64,000 bases of DNA, taken from NCBI RefSeq assembly GCF_005406125.1, contig NZ_BIXZ01000002.1:600866-664865 (forward strand), read 5' to 3'. Shown piece by piece: positions 34,255 through 43,216 of the stretch. Below the pieces are notes generated by a model, which was not told the origin of the DNA, ran no database searches, and worked only from the letters and a program-made list of their open reading frames with translations. The stretch comes from Haloarcula mannanilytica (lineage in GTDB: Archaea; Halobacteriota; Halobacteria; Halobacteriales; Haloarculaceae). How positions within the stretch are numbered: the stretch's first letter is position 1; each line of letters opens with the position of its first letter. Position numbers and translations under genes: made by a program.

Positions 34255-36840
34255 TCAGTTTTCGTCTTCGCTATCCTCGGTTTCGGTCCCGTTGTTCATA
34301 CAGTTCTCGCTAGTACCGTTCTTGTCGTGGCCGTTCTTGTTCCCGTTTCCGTTGCTCTTGTTGTGGCCGTTCTTATTTCCGTTTCCGTTGCTCTTGTTGT
34401 GGCCGTTCTTGTTTCCATTTCCGTTGCTCTTGTTGTGGCCGTTCTTGTTTCCATTTCCGTTGCTCTTGTCGTGGCCGTTCTTGTTCCCGTTCCCGTTGCT
34501 TTGTCCGTTACCCACGCCGGGATGGTCTGTTGAACCCCCGACGTGCAGTCGAACGACCGATGCGGGGTCGAGCGTGAGTTCCAGCGTTCCGTCAGGGCCG
34601 ACGCGCTCGGTCGTTTGAATGATCTGGTGGTTCGACGGTTCCTCCCATGAGGTCTGGGCCTCGTGCGGGAGCGGCCGTTCGTCGCTTGTCGGGCGAACGA
34701 GCACGACTTCGACCGGCTGGTCTGCGTACTGTGAGCCGAGCTCAACCGTCACAGTACTCCCGGTTCTGAGGTTCCGGTTCGTCAGGAACGCCGCCAACGT
34801 GTCGCCACGGTCGGTCGCCATCGCAGCGGCGTCGACGTAGGGGACGCCCTCCATGCGCCGTATCCGGTCCCCCGTTTCGGGGAGCGTCCGGCTCGCGCCA
34901 CTCACTGCTGTGTCGGTGGCGTACCACTCGTCGTGGCACTCAAACAGGCTGGAATATAGCTCGAAGACAGTGCCAACCGGGGCCTGCGGGTTCGGGTCCG
35001 GTGGGTAGTCGTCGGACCGCAGCGGCGGGAACATCCGTACCGGCACCCACGTCTGAGCGCCCGCACGGATGTGTTCGCTCTGGGCGATGAAGGCATTGAG
35101 CATTCCCGCGACGAACGTGCCGCCGGGCATCGTTTCGGGGCCGGGATACGGCGCACCGTCGTTGACCGCCGGAAACGCCCCGTATTCGCTGATATTGAGC
35201 GAGAGGTCCTCGACCCCTTTCGAGGCCGCCGTCTCGACCAGCCCCTCCATGAGTTGTTCGAACTGTGTCGGGACCATCATCAGCACCTCGTTGTAGTCGA
35301 TGGCGTCTGCGTCGTGTTCATCGAACCAGGTTTCGCGGGCTTCGTCGTCCTCGATGCCCCACACGTACCGGTGGATGTTCATCGCATCTATGTGGTCCCC
35401 GGACTCCTCCAGGAGTGTCGAGTTCCACGTCTCGGGGTCCGGCGTATCGGATTCTCCGTACCCCGGATCAATCCCACTGATATGGATCTCGATGCTGTCG
35501 TCGACCGCGTTCATGGCTTCGGCGTACGTGTTGAACCCGGTCCGCTCGTCGGACCCGCTGGCGTACTCCCCGGCGTCCTGGGTCGACCCGCGCTGCCACG
35601 GTCCCCAGACTTCGTTGCCGACGCCCCACCACTTCACGTCGGCCTTCTGTGGCCGGCCGTGGTCCTTCCGCAGTTGCCCCATCTCAGTGCTGGGCGGGCC
35701 GTTGACGTACTCGACCCAGTCGGCCGCGTCCTCGGGCGTCGTCTGTCGCTCGGCCGCCCACTCGGGCGGGTTGTCCCACCAACCGATGGTGATCCGTGGG
35801 GTCAGATCAGCGACCTCGCACAGCTCCAGATACTCCAGCGTCCCGAAGAAGTTCGGTTCGATGCCGCCCCAGGCGTGGTTGACCCGCGCCGGGCGCTCCG
35901 CCAGCGGGCCGATGCCGTCCCGCCAGTTGTACTGACTGGTGAAGTTGCCGCCGGGCCACTTCAACCACGTCACGTTCTTCTCGCGCATCAGCTCGACCGT
36001 CGAGGGGTTGAACTTCCCGTTGATGGCGTCGTCTGCGGCCAGCCGGACGAAATCGAAATCGGCGTGCCCGCTGCCGCTGGTCGTGAGTTCGAGCCTGTAC
36101 TTCCCGTAGGGCGTATCGACATCCCCGACGGCCCCCGCGATATACTGGTCGCCGCTGGGGTCGCTGAGTTCGAGCGTGCGCGCTACGGTTTGCCAGTCCT
36201 CGGATACGGGAATCGATTGCGAGGCCAGCGTCTCCCCGTCAAGCGTCGTGAGCGATGCCATCACGCTGTCGACGCCCTCGCCGCGGACGGCAAACGAAAG
36301 GTCATAGCCCAGCGTTCGGAAGTCCGGTAACACGATCTTCTGTGCGATGCCGCCGCGGGCGTCGTCGACACTCACGCGGGGGTAATAGGTCGTCTCGACG
36401 GCGGCGTAGCCGCCCTCCCGCTGTTCGAAACTGACCCCGGAATCGGCGACAGGCTCCCACGGGAACGGGACGTTTTCGTCCCGACTGATATCCTCGGCAG
36501 AGTAGAACGTTCTCGGCCCCCAGAAATCTTCTTCGGGCGGGGTCCGGTCGAAAAACGTCGGGTTCTTCAGATGCTGTGAGTAGACACCGGGATAGATCGT
36601 CCCTGACTGGTAGTGCTCACACAACCGGCCGTAGAACTGGTCCGACACGGTTGCCTCGGTCTGGTCGCCGTGTCTGATTTCGACTGTGTTCTGAATCGTC
36701 TCGCCGGACTGTGCGGCACCGACGCCGGAGGCTCCCGTTACTGCCCCGGCCAGCAACACACCCTGCGCCGCCAGGAACCGCCGCCGTGTCGCCGCTGTGC
36801 CGTCGCTAGCGCTATCGCCATCTGGGCTGTTTGTTACCAT
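34255..36840 (-). CDS. Secreted alpha-L-arabinofuranosidase (GH51-type) with repeat tail
   Basis: An 861-residue exported glycosidase. The Tat signal is at ~17-45 (ATRRRFLAAQG plus a hydrophobic stretch). An N-terminal domain (~50-270) is followed by a GH51-like (beta/alpha)8 barrel (~285-620). The acid/base is E410 (WWGVGNEVWG) and the nucleophile E552 (LNISEYG). A beta domain follows. At ~781-840 there are five 12-residue repeats SNGNGNKNGHxK, then a short acidic tail. It would release arabinose outside the cell, feeding the transporter encoded upstream. Confidence 0.85.
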   Translation of the reverse strand: MVTNSPDGDSASDGTAATRRRFLAAQGVLLAGAVTGASGVGAAQSGETIQNTVEIRHGDQTEATVSDQFYGRLCEHYQSGTIYPGVYSQHLKNPTFFDRTPPEEDFWGPRTFYSAEDISRDENVPFPWEPVADSGVSFEQREGGYAAVETTYYPRVSVDDARGGIAQKIVLPDFRTLGYDLSFAVRGEGVDSVMASLTTLDGETLASQSIPVSEDWQTVARTLELSDPSGDQYIAGAVGDVDTPYGKYRLELTTSGSGHADFDFVRLAADDAINGKFNPSTVELMREKNVTWLKWPGGNFTSQYNWRDGIGPLAERPARVNHAWGGIEPNFFGTLEYLELCEVADLTPRITIGWWDNPPEWAAERQTTPEDAADWVEYVNGPPSTEMGQLRKDHGRPQKADVKWWGVGNEVWGPWQRGSTQDAGEYASGSDERTGFNTYAEAMNAVDDSIEIHISGIDPGYGESDTPDPETWNSTLLEESGDHIDAMNIHRYVWGIEDDEARETWFDEHDADAIDYNEVLMMVPTQFEQLMEGLVETAASKGVEDLSLNISEYGAFPAVNDGAPYPGPETMPGGTFVAGMLNAFIAQSEHIRAGAQTWVPVRMFPPLRSDDYPPDPNPQAPVGTVFELYSSLFECHDEWYATDTAVSGASRTLPETGDRIRRMEGVPYVDAAAMATDRGDTLAAFLTNRNLRTGSTVTVELGSQYADQPVEVVLVRPTSDERPLPHEAQTSWEEPSNHQIIQTTERVGPDGTLELTLDPASVVRLHVGGSTDHPGVGNGQSNGNGNKNGHDKSNGNGNKNGHNKSNGNGNKNGHNKSNGNGNKNGHNKSNGNGNKNGHDKNGTSENCMNNGTETEDSEDEN
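34321..34500. repeat. Five 36-bp tandem repeats in the secreted glycosidase gene
   Basis: Codes for five copies of SNGNGNKNGH(D/N)K, residues 781-840. The copies differ mainly at silent bases and at one Asp/Asn position: copies 1 and 5 have Asp, and copies 2-4 have Asn. Asn creates an N-K-S glycosylation sequon with the Ser of the next copy. There are no spacers, so it is not a CRISPR array. Confidence 0.9.
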
Positions 36841-36998
36841 GCGTCTGCATTGTCTGTCCTAATATACATAATACTTTGTGATAATATCTGAATCATCGAC
36901 ATAACAAACAAATGCTATCCAGATAAGGGAGTAATGTCTAAACAATAGACTGACCGCGGCCCCCATCCGATTTCTGCGCCATCGAACGCTGCGACAGG

Positions 36999-38099
36999 TC
37001 AGTCGGACGCGGCGGTGTCCGCTTCGTCGGTCGAGACCTCGTCCAGTTCGGGGCTATGCCAGTAGTCGTGATGGTCGTCTTCGCGGAAACAGGTCACGGT
37101 GTGGTCCGTGTGCCCGTCAACGGCCAGTTCGCCCGGAACGTCGTTTTTGCAGGCCTCACGCGCTTCGGGACACCGGGTATGGAACCGACAGCCGCTGGGT
37201 GGGTTTCGGGGGTCCGGCACGTCAATCGTTCGAAGCGGCGACGACGGGTCCGCGTCCGCGTTGGGGTCCAGACTTGGCGCGGCCCACATCAGCGCCTTCG
37301 TGTAGGGGTGTTTCGGGTTCTTGACGATCTCGTCGACGGGCCCCAGCTCGACCAGTTCCCCAAGGTACATGATGCCGATGCGACCGTCGGCTTCGCCGGC
37401 CACGTAGCTCGCGTTCGAGAGGTTGTGACTGATGAACAGATACGACGTGTTGAACTGGTCTTGCAGCTCCAACATCAGGTCCATCATATCGATCCGGAGC
37501 GACACGTCCAGCGCGGACACGGCTTCGTCGGCGAGGATGAGATCGGGGTTCATCAGCAAGGCGCGGATGAGCGCGACCCGCTGTTTCTCACCGCCCGAGA
37601 GCTGGTGGGGATACCGCTTCGAGTAGGCCTCCGGCGGTTCCATGCCGACCCGGGACAGCATCTCGTGGATGCGCTCGCGCCTGTCGAAGGTCGTCATCTG
37701 GGGCTGGGTGGCCCGCAGCGGGACCGAAAGCGTGTGCATCACCGTTTTGTTCGGATTGAGCGACGCTCCCGGGTCCTGATGGATTATCTGGAGGGACTGG
37801 CGGATCTGCTTGAACGGGATCGAACTACTGCCCGAGCTGTCACGCGCTTCCCAGATGTCCTGCCCACGGTACTCGACCTGTCCCTCGGTCGGGCGCTGGA
37901 CGCCGATGGCCGTTTTGCCGAGCGTTGTCTTTCCGCAGCCGGACTCCCCCACCAGCGCCACCACGTCGTTTTCCTCGATATCGAGCGAGACGCCGTCGAC
38001 GGCTTTCACGATGTCGCTGTCCCGGCCGAAGATACCGGTGTCCGTCTCGAAATGGACCTCGATATCCTGCAACGACACGACGTGTTCGTCGCTACTCAT
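36999..38099 (-). CDS. ABC transporter ATPase, Dpp/Opp F type
   Basis: A 366-residue ATPase of the peptide-type importers. Walker A is GESGCGKT at ~53-60, the signature LSGGEKQR near 171, and Walker B ends in LILADEAVS. The C-terminal oligopeptide extension (DPRNPPSGCRFHTRCPEARE, then two more Cys) has four cysteines; in related OppD/DppD proteins such cysteines hold a 4Fe-4S cluster. It overlaps the other ATPase gene by 8 bp. In this locus it probably powers uptake of arabino-oligosaccharides, as peptide-type transporters do for sugars in other archaea. Confidence 0.92.
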   Translation of the reverse strand: MSSDEHVVSLQDIEVHFETDTGIFGRDSDIVKAVDGVSLDIEENDVVALVGESGCGKTTLGKTAIGVQRPTEGQVEYRGQDIWEARDSSGSSSIPFKQIRQSLQIIHQDPGASLNPNKTVMHTLSVPLRATQPQMTTFDRRERIHEMLSRVGMEPPEAYSKRYPHQLSGGEKQRVALIRALLMNPDLILADEAVSALDVSLRIDMMDLMLELQDQFNTSYLFISHNLSNASYVAGEADGRIGIMYLGELVELGPVDEIVKNPKHPYTKALMWAAPSLDPNADADPSSPLRTIDVPDPRNPPSGCRFHTRCPEAREACKNDVPGELAVDGHTDHTVTCFREDDHHDYWHSPELDEVSTDEADTAASD

Positions 38100-39147
38100 T
38101 GTGAACCTCCCGAAGGTTCAGCGGGACTGCCTCGTTTACGTCGTCGATGTAGTGGCATTTCGCCTGGTGGTCCGTGGCTCCGGAACCGGCCTGAAACGGC
38201 GGATCAGCCGCGACACAGTTGTCGTCGCTCATCGGACAGCGCGGATGATAGGTACAGCCGTCCGGGACGCTGACCGGGTCGGGGCTTTTCCCTTCTATCG
38301 GCCGCATCTCCTCGCGCGGCGTGTGTAGATTCGGCGTGGAGTTGAGAAGCGCCCGCGTGTAGGGGTGTTTCGACCCGGTGAGCACGTCGTTTGCCGGCCC
38401 GACCTCGACAAATTCGAAGGCGTACAACACCCCCAGCCGGTCCGCCAGATTGGCGACCAGCGGCAGGTCATGTGTTATAAAGACGATAGTAAGGTCCCGC
38501 TGCTGCCCAATCTTCCGGATGAGTTCGATGATACTGCGCTGCATGAGCAAGTCAAGCGCCGCAGTCGGTTCGTCCATCACGAGCACCTCCGGGTCCAGAA
38601 GGAGACTCATCGCGAGCAGGGCGCGCTGTTGCATCCCGCCACTCAGTTCATGGGGGTAGGAGTGGAGGACCTGCTCGGGTTCGAGATACAACTCCGAGAG
38701 CAGGTCCCGTCCCCGTTCCATCCCGTCGTCTACGTCGTAGCCGTGGACATCCAGCGTTTCCTCGAAGTGGTCGCCGATGGTCATTGTGGGGTTGAACGAA
38801 CTCATTGCCCCCTGGAACACCATCGCGATCTCCTCCCAGCGGATCTGCTTGATCTCTGATTCGGACTGTTGCAGGAGCTCTATCTCTTCGCCCGATTCCG
38901 GGCGGAACGTGATCTCGCCCGAGAGCTGTCCGGGGTCGGGGATCGCATCGAGCAGCGCCGAGGCGAACATCGATTTGCCGCTCCCGCTCTCCCCGACGAC
39001 GCCGAGAATTTCGCCCCGTTGGATGTTCATATCGACTGAGTCCATCACCCTCGACGTTCCGCGTTCCATGTCGAAGGTGACGGAGGCGTTCCGTATCTCG
39101 AATATCGGGTCTGTCACACCGAAGGTCACGTCGTTTGTCGTTTGCAT
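38092..39147 (-). CDS. ABC transporter ATPase, Dpp/Opp D type
   Basis: A 351-residue ATPase, partner of the one at 36999. Walker A is GESGSGKS, the signature LSGGMQQRALLA and Walker B VLVMDEPTAALD. The C-terminus has the peptide-transporter extension with VPDGCTYHPRCP and further cysteines. It follows the permease gene at 39150 by 2 bp. The expected ligand is an arabinan-derived oligosaccharide rather than a peptide, judged from neighbours only. Confidence 0.92.
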   Translation of the reverse strand: MQTTNDVTFGVTDPIFEIRNASVTFDMERGTSRVMDSVDMNIQRGEILGVVGESGSGKSMFASALLDAIPDPGQLSGEITFRPESGEEIELLQQSESEIKQIRWEEIAMVFQGAMSSFNPTMTIGDHFEETLDVHGYDVDDGMERGRDLLSELYLEPEQVLHSYPHELSGGMQQRALLAMSLLLDPEVLVMDEPTAALDLLMQRSIIELIRKIGQQRDLTIVFITHDLPLVANLADRLGVLYAFEFVEVGPANDVLTGSKHPYTRALLNSTPNLHTPREEMRPIEGKSPDPVSVPDGCTYHPRCPMSDDNCVAADPPFQAGSGATDHQAKCHYIDDVNEAVPLNLREVHNE

Positions 39148-39149
39148 TG

Positions 39150-40142
39150 TTAGTCTCCCGTTGTCGGCCCCGTCTCTTCGATTGATTCAGCGTGCCGTGC
39201 GCGGATTCGCGGATTGAACAGCCGCTCGGTCCCCTGTGAGAACAGGACCAGGCCAAGGGACAGGACGACGATGGCCGCCATCGGCGTGATGATCCAGTAC
39301 AACGACGACCACGAATACAGCGCCCCGCCGGTCGAGTACGCTCTGTTCAGCATGATGCCCCAGTTCGAGAACGGGACGTTCAGGACGCCGATGTAGAACA
39401 GCGCCACTGACCCGAAGATGACGCCGCGCCCGGTGTTGACGAAGCTTATCAGGACATAGGGCATGATGTTGGGCAGGATGTCGTCGACGATGATGCGGTG
39501 CAGGGAAACATCCATGATGCGCGAGGCTTCGATGTAGGACTGGTCTCGCAGTTCAAGCACCTGTGACCGAATTGTTCGCGCGAGCCCCGCCCAGGCGTTG
39601 ATCGACAGGATGACCCCGATGAAGAAGGGGTTCGAGGGCTCGAAGACCACCAGAAACAGGATCACCAGAGGCAGCCCCGGAATCGTCATCGCGATGTCGC
39701 TGATGGTCGTCAACACCGTGTCAGTGTAGCCGCCCTTGTATCCGGACACCGTCCCCACGACGGTTGCGAGGGCTGTCGAGAAGACGGCCCCGGAGACGAC
39801 CATCTTGAGCATTGGCGGGGTCGCGTGGACGACTTTCGCCAGCAGCCCTTCGCCGAGGTTGTTCGTTCCAAGCGGGTACTGCATGTTCTGGAGCGGTCCG
39901 ATGAGCCGCGGACCGCCGGTCTGTGCCGGCTCGATGAGATGGACGCCGACGACACCGACGAACACGTACGCCAGAATGATGAGTCCTCCAGTCCGCGTTC
40001 GCCAGTCGCTCCACATGACGCGCAGCGGCGTCAACACGAAGATGTCGAGCCGCTCGCGATAGAGGTCCGCCTTGGAGGGTTGTCTGTCGCGCTCTGCTCC
40101 TGAACCGCCGACGGAATTGAACGTGGTGTTCTTGTCTGACAT
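39150..40142 (-). CDS. ABC transporter permease, DppC type
   Basis: A 330-residue permease with about six membrane segments and the binding-protein-dependent EAA-like loop (EASRIMDVSLHRIIVDDILPN). The N-terminal cytosolic tail is rich in D and R. The ATG at 40142 avoids overlap with the upstream permease gene; a start at 40187 would overlap it by 35 bp. It forms the translocation pore with the DppB-type partner. Confidence 0.9.
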   Translation of the reverse strand: MSDKNTTFNSVGGSGAERDRQPSKADLYRERLDIFVLTPLRVMWSDWRTRTGGLIILAYVFVGVVGVHLIEPAQTGGPRLIGPLQNMQYPLGTNNLGEGLLAKVVHATPPMLKMVVSGAVFSTALATVVGTVSGYKGGYTDTVLTTISDIAMTIPGLPLVILFLVVFEPSNPFFIGVILSINAWAGLARTIRSQVLELRDQSYIEASRIMDVSLHRIIVDDILPNIMPYVLISFVNTGRGVIFGSVALFYIGVLNVPFSNWGIMLNRAYSTGGALYSWSSLYWIITPMAAIVVLSLGLVLFSQGTERLFNPRIRARHAESIEETGPTTGD

Positions 40143-40152
40143 TCCTGTTCTC

Positions 40153-41166
40153 TCAGTAGGCCTCGCGTGATGCTTCGTCGGAGACACGTGGGTCGATCAT
40201 GCCGTAGGTCAGGTCCGCAAACAGGATGCAGGCGACCACCGCGACGGTGATGACGATGAAGATACCCATCATCAGCGGATAGTCGCGGGCGTTGATCCCC
40301 TCTAACAGGTAGTATCCCAGCCCCGGGTACGCGAAGATCTGTTCCAGAATCACTGAGCCGCCGAACATGAATCCCACGGAGATCATGAACTGGGTGTACA
40401 GCGGCAACACCGCGTTTCGCCCGACATAGCGGATAGCGATGCGACGACCCGGCACACCGCGCAGGTGGGCCACGCGGATGTACTCCTCGCCGATCTCCTT
40501 GATCGCGTTCCCGCGCATTCCGAGCGCGATGCCCCCAAACCCTGTCAACACCAGCGACGCGATCGGGAGTGTCGCGTGATATAGCACGCTACTGACGTAC
40601 TGTGGCGTCAGCGCGGAGTCCAGATTCGACGCGACGTTCCCGGACGCGGGGAACCACGACAGCTGAATCGCAAACACGTACACGAAAAGCAGGGCGGCGA
40701 CGAAATACGGGACGGAGTTGAGGAACATCGACACGCCGGTCCAGGCCGTATCGAACCGCTCGCCTTCCTGATAGGCCATGACTGCGCCAAGCAGGATACC
40801 GATGGCGAACGTCAGGATGATCGAAATCGTGAGCAGGAAGATCGTCCAGGGCGCTGATTTGAGTATTATCTCTCCCACTGGTTCGCCGTAGTTGAACGAC
40901 CGACCGAGATCCCCCTGCAGAATCTGTGCGGTGTAATTGAACAGTTGCACGTGGATCGGGTCGTTGACGCTGTAGTTCATGTAGTCGACGGAGAGCTTGC
41001 TGAGCTCTGCCATGTCGATGCTGTCCGCTCCCCGTGACTGCATGACCTGTGCGCGAATGTATGCGAGCGGACCCCCCGGCATCTGTCGGATCATGACGAA
41101 GGTAAACACGACCACCGACACGATTGTCAGGAGGGATTGGCCGACTCGTTTGACGAAATATCTCAT
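40153..41166 (-). CDS. ABC transporter permease, DppB type
   Basis: A 337-residue permease starting MRYFVKRVGQSLLTIVSVVV, with six predicted membrane helices and the conserved EAA-like segment (RVAHLRGVPGRRIAIRYVGR). It is the first permease gene after the binding-protein gene and is followed by the DppC-type permease. Confidence 0.93.
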   Translation of the reverse strand: MRYFVKRVGQSLLTIVSVVVFTFVMIRQMPGGPLAYIRAQVMQSRGADSIDMAELSKLSVDYMNYSVNDPIHVQLFNYTAQILQGDLGRSFNYGEPVGEIILKSAPWTIFLLTISIILTFAIGILLGAVMAYQEGERFDTAWTGVSMFLNSVPYFVAALLFVYVFAIQLSWFPASGNVASNLDSALTPQYVSSVLYHATLPIASLVLTGFGGIALGMRGNAIKEIGEEYIRVAHLRGVPGRRIAIRYVGRNAVLPLYTQFMISVGFMFGGSVILEQIFAYPGLGYYLLEGINARDYPLMMGIFIVITVAVVACILFADLTYGMIDPRVSDEASREAY

Positions 41167-41226
41167 GGATGCTGTGGTCCGTTTAGGCTGTGTCTGTGTG
41201 CTGCTGTCCTGCCATAGCGCCGAGAG

Positions 41227-43092
41227 TCACTGGCTCCCCTTGGCTTTGAGCAAGCCCATCCGCGGGAACCACCACTGGGGCCATTTGGTCTGCCACGCCG
41301 AGTCGCTCATTTCGGGTTTCCAGTCCCAGTCGTCGTCCGTCATCCAGAGCACGTCGTTGATCTCGATGAGGGGTATCATCGGCAGCGTCTGGTTCATTAT
41401 CCAGGCGAGCTGGTCGATGTACTCTGTCTGAGTCTCCCCCGTAGAGGTCCGCAGGTCGTTCATGAGGCCGTCGATGTCGACATCCTGCAGGTCGCCGTCC
41501 GGCTCACCGAACGGTGGGGCCTGTAGTTCGCCGGGCGTCAGGTTCATGAACTCGTTGTCGGTTCGGAAGTACATCCCGAACGTGTAGAAGGGGTGCTGGT
41601 TCTGCAGCGTCCAGCCCGTCGAGGCACCGACGTAGTCGCCAGCGAGGTAGTGATCGGACCAGTACGAGGTCGAATCGACCATCTTCAGCTCGGCCTTGAT
41701 GCCTTCCTGTTCGAGCGAGCCGACGACCGTCTGGTAGATCGGATGCCAGTCAGTCAGATCAGAGGGCACGGTGATCGGGAGTTCGAGCCGACTCCCGTCG
41801 GGCCGCTGCCACTGACCGTCGACCTTCTCGTAGCCCTCGTCGCGGAGCAGCTGCCGGCCGCGTTCGGCGTCGCGGTACCGGTGGAGCGCCGACGCCCCCT
41901 CCTCGGAGACCCAGTCTTTCCAGCGGTCCGACGGCGAGTTGTCGCCGGCGATGTTGCCGACCAGCCCGCTCGGAGCCTCAACGAACTGGCCGAACTGCCC
42001 GTAGCTCTCGGCGGCCGACTTCCGGTCGATGAACTCGGCGATGGCCTGCCGGACCCGGACGTTGCCGAAGTCCTCGTGTTCGCAGTTGAACGGGAGCGCC
42101 TGTCCCCACAGCGCAGGTAGTTGCGTGGTGAGATGCCCCTCCTGGCGATTGTTGTACACTGACGCCGGCGGGTTGTAGTTCCGAATCGTATCGACATCAC
42201 CGTCCGGAACCATGTTCAGGGCGACACTGGCCGTGTCCGTCGACACGCGCTGGACATCCCAGTACTGCCAGTTTATCTGGTCAGCGTCGGGGTGGTGTTC
42301 GTACAGTTCCATCCGATACCGGTTTTCGGATCGCTCGATGAACTGGAAGGGGCCGTTTCCGTACGGCTCCTCGAATGTGTCGTTGCGGAGTTGGCTCTTG
42401 ACATCGCTTCGCTCCGAGTCCGTCGTCGCGTCTTCGTAGGCCTCGATGTACTTGCCGTACAACCGGTATGGCGTATCGATCCACTGGTAGTTCAGCGACT
42501 CCCGGAAGATCGGCTTATTGACCTGCCCGTCGAGGGTCAGTTCGAGCTTCTTGTCCCCCACGACCTGCATATCGGTGTAGTGGTCTGCGACTGTGTTCCC
42601 GACGATCTGCTCACAGCCGAACTTCGCTTTGAGGTCCTCCCCGGTCACCGGGTCGCCGGGGTCGCCGTTGTGCCAGGTGAGCCCGTCACGGACTTTGAGT
42701 ACGACCCGCTCCTCGGACCCGGCCCACTCGTCGATCTGGAGGGCGTACTCGGTGTACTCCCCCGTCTCGATGTTGTACCGCTGGAACTGGTCGTTTTGCA
42801 TCTCGTGCTCGTACGGCGTCGTGAAGTTGTAGACGTTATGTTGCCAGTTCGTTGGGTTGTCCGTCGTCGTGTTCGCAAAGGCGTTATCCACCGGCTGGAT
42901 GTCGCCGCCGGCAGTCGTGACCTCGCCCGAGGAGGAGCCGTCGCCGCCTCCGCCCCCGCTTTCGCTCCCGCCGCTTCCGCCGCAGCCGGCTATCATTCCG
43001 ACCCCACCTGTCGCACCGATCATTCCTGCACGTCGCATCACGCTCCGACGCGACATTCTATTCGGCTCATTGGCACTATCGCCTGTCGCCAT
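41227..43092 (-). CDS. ABC transporter substrate-binding lipoprotein (SBP family 5)
   Basis: A 621-residue extracellular binding protein. A twin-arginine signal (MSRRSVMRRAGM) runs to a lipobox GMIAGCGG, so it is Tat-exported and lipid-anchored. A Gly/Ser linker follows the Cys. The body has the large family 5 fold with LKAKFGCEQIVGNT and FIDRKSAAESYGQFG. The ATG at 43092 has a TATA-like TTTATTATG about 26 nt upstream, so the message is probably leaderless. It is the first gene of the transporter operon and likely binds arabino-oligosaccharides. Confidence 0.9.
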   Translation of the reverse strand: MATGDSANEPNRMSRRSVMRRAGMIGATGGVGMIAGCGGSGGSESGGGGGDGSSSGEVTTAGGDIQPVDNAFANTTTDNPTNWQHNVYNFTTPYEHEMQNDQFQRYNIETGEYTEYALQIDEWAGSEERVVLKVRDGLTWHNGDPGDPVTGEDLKAKFGCEQIVGNTVADHYTDMQVVGDKKLELTLDGQVNKPIFRESLNYQWIDTPYRLYGKYIEAYEDATTDSERSDVKSQLRNDTFEEPYGNGPFQFIERSENRYRMELYEHHPDADQINWQYWDVQRVSTDTASVALNMVPDGDVDTIRNYNPPASVYNNRQEGHLTTQLPALWGQALPFNCEHEDFGNVRVRQAIAEFIDRKSAAESYGQFGQFVEAPSGLVGNIAGDNSPSDRWKDWVSEEGASALHRYRDAERGRQLLRDEGYEKVDGQWQRPDGSRLELPITVPSDLTDWHPIYQTVVGSLEQEGIKAELKMVDSTSYWSDHYLAGDYVGASTGWTLQNQHPFYTFGMYFRTDNEFMNLTPGELQAPPFGEPDGDLQDVDIDGLMNDLRTSTGETQTEYIDQLAWIMNQTLPMIPLIEINDVLWMTDDDWDWKPEMSDSAWQTKWPQWWFPRMGLLKAKGSQ

Positions 43093-43111
43093 AGTGGTAG
43101 GGCATAGCAAA

Positions 43112-43121
43112 ACATAATAAA
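43112..43121 (-). promoter_or_regulatory. TATA-like box of the transporter operon
   Basis: On the minus strand TTTATTATGT precedes the binding-protein ATG at 43092 with its centre about 26 nt upstream, the usual place in leaderless haloarchaeal messages. Confidence 0.5.
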
Positions 43122-43216
43122 CGTTATGGTATTATTCCCCAACTACATTATTGGCAGACACGACACTGCGAAACTGTGGCCGAGTCCGATCTGTTCATCA
43201 CCACCCCTGAGACGGC

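Noticed and set aside
34321..34500. Possible CRISPR array
   Set aside because: The repeats are directly adjacent with no spacers and encode protein repeats within a gene.
35071..36330. 419-codon plus-strand frame opposite the secreted glycosidase
   Set aside because: Antisense product lacks motifs; the sense protein has Tat signal and catalytic glutamates.
36890..36930. Further copies of the TATC-N6-GATA motif near the glycosidase promoter
   Set aside because: TATCCAGATA has only a 2-bp spacer, and other TATC or GATA words nearby do not keep the 6-bp spacing.
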